Assembly: GCA_016294075.1 (NCBI GenBank)
Contig: JAEDCQ010000004.1
Span: 1 to 64,000, forward strand
DNA length: 64,000 nt
Source of the DNA: Lachnospiraceae bacterium
GTDB taxonomy: Bacteria; Bacillota; Clostridia; Lachnospirales; Lachnospiraceae
Reading direction: 5' to 3'
Position numbers and translations under genes: made by a program. This document shows positions 60,885 through 64,000 of the stretch, piece after piece. The notes beneath the pieces were generated by a model. It saw only the letters and a program-made list of their open reading frames with translations, ran no database searches and was not told where the DNA came from. Position 1 is the stretch's first letter; every line of letters begins with the position of its first letter.

Positions 60885-61568
60885 ATGAAGAAGATTTACG
60901 AGGGAAAGACAAAAGACGTATTCAGTCTTGACAACGGAAATGTATTACTCAAATTCAAAGACGATTGTACCGGAAAAGACGGTGTATTTGATCCGGGTGA
61001 GAACTCTGTCGGATTGACAATTGAAGGAATCGGTAAAGCAAATTTACAGACTTCTATCCACTACTTTGAATTATTAAAAAAGGCGGGTATTAAAACCCAC
61101 TATGTAAGTGCCAATGTTGAAGAAGCTACTATGGAGGTTCTTCCTGCAACTGTATTCGGACACGGCTTGGAAGTTATCTGTCGTCTGGTTGCAACAGGAA
61201 GCTTTATCCGCAGATATGGTGAATATATGAAGGATGGCACTGTTTTGGATGGTGGCTATGTAGAATGTACTTTCAAAAACGACGCTTTAGGCGATCCATT
61301 AGTTACATGCGAAGGTCTTGCAGCTTTGGGGATCATGACACCGGAAATGTTTGCAAGTATGAAAGAACAGACATTAAAAATCACAAAGATTGTTGCAGAA
61401 GATTTAAAATCCATCGGTCTTGATCTCTGGGATATTAAATTTGAATTTGGTTACAACAACAACGAAGTAATCCTGATTGATGAAATTGCTTCCGGTAACA
61501 TGCGTGTTTATAAAGACGGTAAGATTGTTGAGCCTGTTGAACTGACAAAATTAATTTTAAACCGCTAG
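60885..61568 (+). CDS. purC: Phosphoribosylaminoimidazole-succinocarboxamide synthase
   Basis: PurC joins CAIR and aspartate to SAICAR. The 227-residue protein has YEGKTKDVFSLDNGNVLL, the ATGSFIRRYGEY segment and the LIDEIASGNMRVYK region typical of the short bacterial PurC. The start is MKKIYEG (ATG 60885), or GTG two codons earlier (60879), which has the better GGAAGG spacing. It is separated from the purEMND operon by more than 44 kb. A terminator follows. Confidence 0.97.
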   Translation: MKKIYEGKTKDVFSLDNGNVLLKFKDDCTGKDGVFDPGENSVGLTIEGIGKANLQTSIHYFELLKKAGIKTHYVSANVEEATMEVLPATVFGHGLEVICRLVATGSFIRRYGEYMKDGTVLDGGYVECTFKNDALGDPLVTCEGLAALGIMTPEMFASMKEQTLKITKIVAEDLKSIGLDLWDIKFEFGYNNNEVILIDEIASGNMRVYKDGKIVEPVELTKLILNR

Positions 61569-61644
61569 ATTTAAAACCATTTTCGATACACGCTTCAAGC
61601 TGTTCGGTTAATGCAGGCATTGCACACTTTTAGTCGTTTAACTC

Positions 61645-61680
61645 AAAAATCCGCTGGGTATTTCCCAACGGATTTTTTGT
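61645..61680 (+). terminator. Terminator of purC
   Basis: AAAATCCG (61646-61653) pairs with CGGATTTT (61669-61676) with an inner GGG/CCC pair and a T run (TTTTTTGTTTTT) on the plus strand. It lies before the convergent coaX. Confidence 0.85.
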
Positions 61681-61685
61681 TTTTG

Positions 61686-62459
61686 TTAATATATGTTTTT
61701 TTCGTATATAATCCATAGACCTTTTAATAGTAAGTCCTCATCCAGAATAATATCTTTTTTGCAGAACGGAACAATTTTTTTTGCCAGACCACCGGTCGCT
61801 ACTACTGTCGCTTTCATTCCGAGTTCATCCTCTATTCTGTCAATAATACCATCTAATGCACCGGCATTGCTGTAAAGCACACCGCTTTTCATACATTCAA
61901 TTGTATTTTTCCCAATGATGCGTTTAGGTTCTTCAATACCGATACTGCTTAACTGCGATGCATGTTGTGTCAACGCATCCAATGAAACACGAACTCCCGG
62001 CAGAATCATACCGCCAATGTACTGCTTCTCTGCATCTACAACAGATGCCGTTGTTGCTGTTCCCATATCGATAATGATGAGCGGCACCGGATACTCAGCT
62101 ATTCCTGCTACGGCATCCGCCACCAAATCAGCACCCAGTTGTCCCGGATTATCCATCTTTATATTAAGACCTGTTTTAACTCCCGGTCCCAATACCATAA
62201 CCTTTGCGTTCGGACCGATAACCTTCTCCGCCGCAAGCTTTGCGATATTTGTAATCTGTGGTACAACAGATGAAATAATACATCCCTCAATATCCTTCGG
62301 ATGTATCCGGTAAAGATCAAGAACTGTCTTAATGTCTACCGCATATTCCAATTCCGTCTTTGTTCTGACTGTGGACAATCTCTCAATAAAATAGGTTTTT
62401 TCTTTATCAATACAACCAATTACAATATTGGTATTACCAATATCCAGCGCTATAATCAT
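61686..62459 (-). CDS. coaX: Type III pantothenate kinase
   Basis: CoaX phosphorylates pantothenate, the first step of CoA synthesis. The 257-residue protein has the actin-like DIGNTNIVIGC start, GADLVADAVAG, DMGTATTASVV, and GVRVSLDALTQHASQL. It is followed upstream by an ECF S component and coaBC on the same strand, a coherent pantothenate/CoA block. Confidence 0.97.
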   Translation of the reverse strand: MIIALDIGNTNIVIGCIDKEKTYFIERLSTVRTKTELEYAVDIKTVLDLYRIHPKDIEGCIISSVVPQITNIAKLAAEKVIGPNAKVMVLGPGVKTGLNIKMDNPGQLGADLVADAVAGIAEYPVPLIIIDMGTATTASVVDAEKQYIGGMILPGVRVSLDALTQHASQLSSIGIEEPKRIIGKNTIECMKSGVLYSNAGALDGIIDRIEDELGMKATVVATGGLAKKIVPFCKKDIILDEDLLLKGLWIIYEKNIY

Positions 62460-62482
62460 AATCCGTCTCCAAAAACTACTTC

Positions 62483-63112
62483 TTATTTACTTGTATTATA
62501 TACTTTTAATAATACCTTTCCGAGTGCAAATACTAAGATTGCTGCTGCAACTGCCTCAGGAATTCCGGATGCGGTAACTGTTCCCATAATCAGTCCGAAT
62601 ACTGCCGTAACTGCAACCTCTTTTGCTTCCGCATACTGTTTTGCCAAAAGAAGATAAATGCTGCCCATTACAAAAACGGTATTTGTCATGGAGCCTATGA
62701 ATCCGGTTAATGCAAGAGCAATGCTCTGATTTACCTTTAATTGTTTCAGCCAAATCCAGAACCAGCCTGCTACTACACCAATCATAATACGGCAGCCGAC
62801 AGAAATCCAGATTGCCTTCAAACCACCCACTATTCCCGTGGTACTTAAAAACGGTGAAAAAGCAAAGGATAAAAGCGTAGGTGCCATTGTATTACTAATC
62901 AGGGAAAATATACCAAATGTAGCCCCTAAAATTGCACCTGCAAGCGGTCCTAATACAATTGCACCGATAATAACCGGAATGTGCACCGTCGTCGCCTTAA
63001 TAATCGGTAACTGAATCATTCCAAGAGGCGTATTTGCCAATACGGCAATAACTGCCATCATTAATGCAACGGTTACTTTCCAACGTGTGTCTTTTTCAAT
63101 TTTTGTTTTCAT
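62483..63112 (-). CDS. ECF transporter S component, probably pantothenate
   Basis: The 209-residue protein has six hydrophobic helices, and the loop before its second helix, PIIKATTVHIPVIIGAIVLG, is typical of ECF-type substrate-binding S components, which pair with a shared energising module. Standing between coaX and coaBC, it most likely takes up pantothenate (PanT-like). No energising genes are in the window, so the module is likely encoded elsewhere. A 19-bp palindrome lies upstream. Confidence 0.85.
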   Translation of the reverse strand: MKTKIEKDTRWKVTVALMMAVIAVLANTPLGMIQLPIIKATTVHIPVIIGAIVLGPLAGAILGATFGIFSLISNTMAPTLLSFAFSPFLSTTGIVGGLKAIWISVGCRIMIGVVAGWFWIWLKQLKVNQSIALALTGFIGSMTNTVFVMGSIYLLLAKQYAEAKEVAVTAVFGLIMGTVTASGIPEAVAAAILVFALGKVLLKVYNTSK

Positions 63113-63160
63113 GTTTTCCTCCTTGTTGTCGTTCCTTTACGGATACAATACGGTGATGGT

Positions 63161-63179
63161 GTATACGATAATCGTATAC
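63161..63179. promoter_or_regulatory. Perfect 19-bp palindrome upstream of the ECF gene
   Basis: GTATACGATAATCGTATAC is a perfect inverted repeat of 9 bp arms around a central A, 49 bp before the ECF start. This is a strong candidate repressor operator. The half-site GTATACGAT also occurs upstream of the aminotransferase (42851-42867, imperfect). Confidence 0.6.
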
Positions 63180-63228
63180 GGTTATTAAGTTACTGTATTC
63201 TTACCAAATCCCGAATATTTTATAAAAA

Positions 63229-64000
63229 TTAAAATAATTCTTTGGACATGGAAAGAATTTTATCCAGAATGATTTTAGCTGCATCCTCTTTACTCATTTG
63301 TTCGAGTGATACTTCTTCATTCTGTGTAATCAGAGTCAGAACATTGGTATCTCCTTTAAATCCTGCACCGGCAACCTTAAGGTTGTTTGCTGCAATCATA
63401 TCCAGATTCTTTTTTTCCAATTTGGCTCTGGAATTACCTATCATATTAGATGTTTCCATTGAAAATCCGCATAAGAATTGCCCTTCTTTCTTATGCTCTC
63501 CCAAGTATTTTAAGATATCATCCGTCCGCTCCAGCTCAATATACATCTGGCCGTCTGATTTTTTCATTTTTTCATCGGCAATCTCTGTAGGACGGTAATC
63601 AGCTACCGCTGCCGCCTTGATGATAATATCCTGTTTATCACTTTCTGCAACGACTGCATCAAACATATCCTTTGCAGAAACTACGGAAATAACTTTTACA
63701 AAAGGTGGTGGCTCAATTGCGGTTTGACCGCTTACCAGTGTAACATCCGCCCCTCTTAGCATCGCAATTTTCGCAATTGCGTATCCCATTTTCCCGGAAG
63801 AATGATTCGTAATGTAGCGTACAGGGTCTATTGCTTCCATTGTAGGACCCGCCGTAACCAATATCTTTTTACCTTTCAAATCCTTTTCAAAAGCAATTTC
63901 CCGCAGAATATAAGAAAGCAGCACCTCCGGCTCCGGCATTTTTCCTGCTCCGGTATCTCCGCATGCAAGATATCCCTCTGCAGGTTCAATTACTTCATAA
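63229..64000 (-). CDS. coaBC: Bifunctional CoaBC (phosphopantothenoylcysteine decarboxylase/synthetase), 5' end cut by window
   Basis: The visible 257 codons hold the end of the CoaC flavoprotein domain (YLACGDTGAGKM) and the whole CoaB synthetase domain (KILVTAGPTMEAIDPVRYITN, SSGKMGYAIA, AAAVADYRP, DMIAANN). CoaBC makes 4'-phosphopantetheine from phosphopantothenate in two steps. The frame remains open to the right edge, so the N-terminal part lies outside. It is in one cluster with the ECF S component and coaX. Confidence 0.96.
   Translation of the reverse strand, partial: YEVIEPAEGYLACGDTGAGKMPEPEVLLSYILREIAFEKDLKGKKILVTAGPTMEAIDPVRYITNHSSGKMGYAIAKIAMLRGADVTLVSGQTAIEPPPFVKVISVVSAKDMFDAVVAESDKQDIIIKAAAVADYRPTEIADEKMKKSDGQMYIELERTDDILKYLGEHKKEGQFLCGFSMETSNMIGNSRAKLEKKNLDMIAANNLKVAGAGFKGDTNVLTLITQNEEVSLEQMSKEDAAKIILDKILSMSKELF

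Overview
The window is a low-GC Firmicutes chromosome segment, most likely from the family Lachnospiraceae (Clostridia). The evidence is the anaerobic nrdD/nrdG ribonucleotide reductase, an L20 leader on infC, a T-box on thrS, sporulation relatives (SpoVB-like, SpoIIM-like, Spo0A output domain), the order yicC-gmk-rpoZ / rimO-pgsA-cinA / recA-recX-rny, and roughly 40% GC with strong AAGGAGG-type ribosome binding sites. Most genes are on the minus strand.

Layout from left to right: a truncated LysR remnant; infC-rpmI-rplT behind an attenuating leader with an AUU start; a Cys-rich DUF1540-type gene; a T-box operon (small membrane protein, thrS, EamA-type transporter); tRNA-Trp; radA; clpC with a short GntR regulator; an SH3/acidic-tail membrane protein; purE-purM-purN-purD; an M29-like peptidase with small membrane proteins; pyrF and pyrE; a TPR lipoprotein; a diguanylate cyclase with a LacI-like sensor; nrdD-nrdG; divergent trxA; gap-pgk-tpiA; a PHP histidinol phosphatase; iscS-iscU-mnmA; a SpoVB-like flippase; DAHP synthase; SpoIIM-like and XerD; a secreted repeat lipoprotein; an aminotransferase and a Nudix hydrolase; a MarR-flavodoxin pair; recA-recX-rny; rimO-pgsA-cinA and a membrane protein; yicC-gmk-rpoZ; and rqcH.

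From 55824 to 58440 the character changes. This is an AT-rich accessory island with a single gene, a PD-(D/E)XK nuclease-like protein. It is flanked on both sides by same-orientation tandem arrays of a 63-bp unit containing a 36-bp palindromic hairpin, and a separate 15-bp x 6 minisatellite lies further on. To the right the core genome resumes: glgA, a receiver-less Spo0A-like regulator, purC, and a pantothenate/CoA block (coaX, an ECF S component, coaBC running off the right edge).

The two most unusual structures are (1) the nuclease gene between hairpin-repeat arrays whose stem arms differ but still pair, and (2) matched modules after gap and pgk. In each of the latter, the last 26-28 bp of the gene is repeated 26 bp downstream, preceded by an inverted 8-mer with a 2-nt junction, and followed by a GC-rich hairpin before the next glycolytic gene. 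Promoters, operators and riboregulators are given where -10/-35 spacing or conserved motifs are visible. No database search was possible, so family assignments rest on motif recognition.
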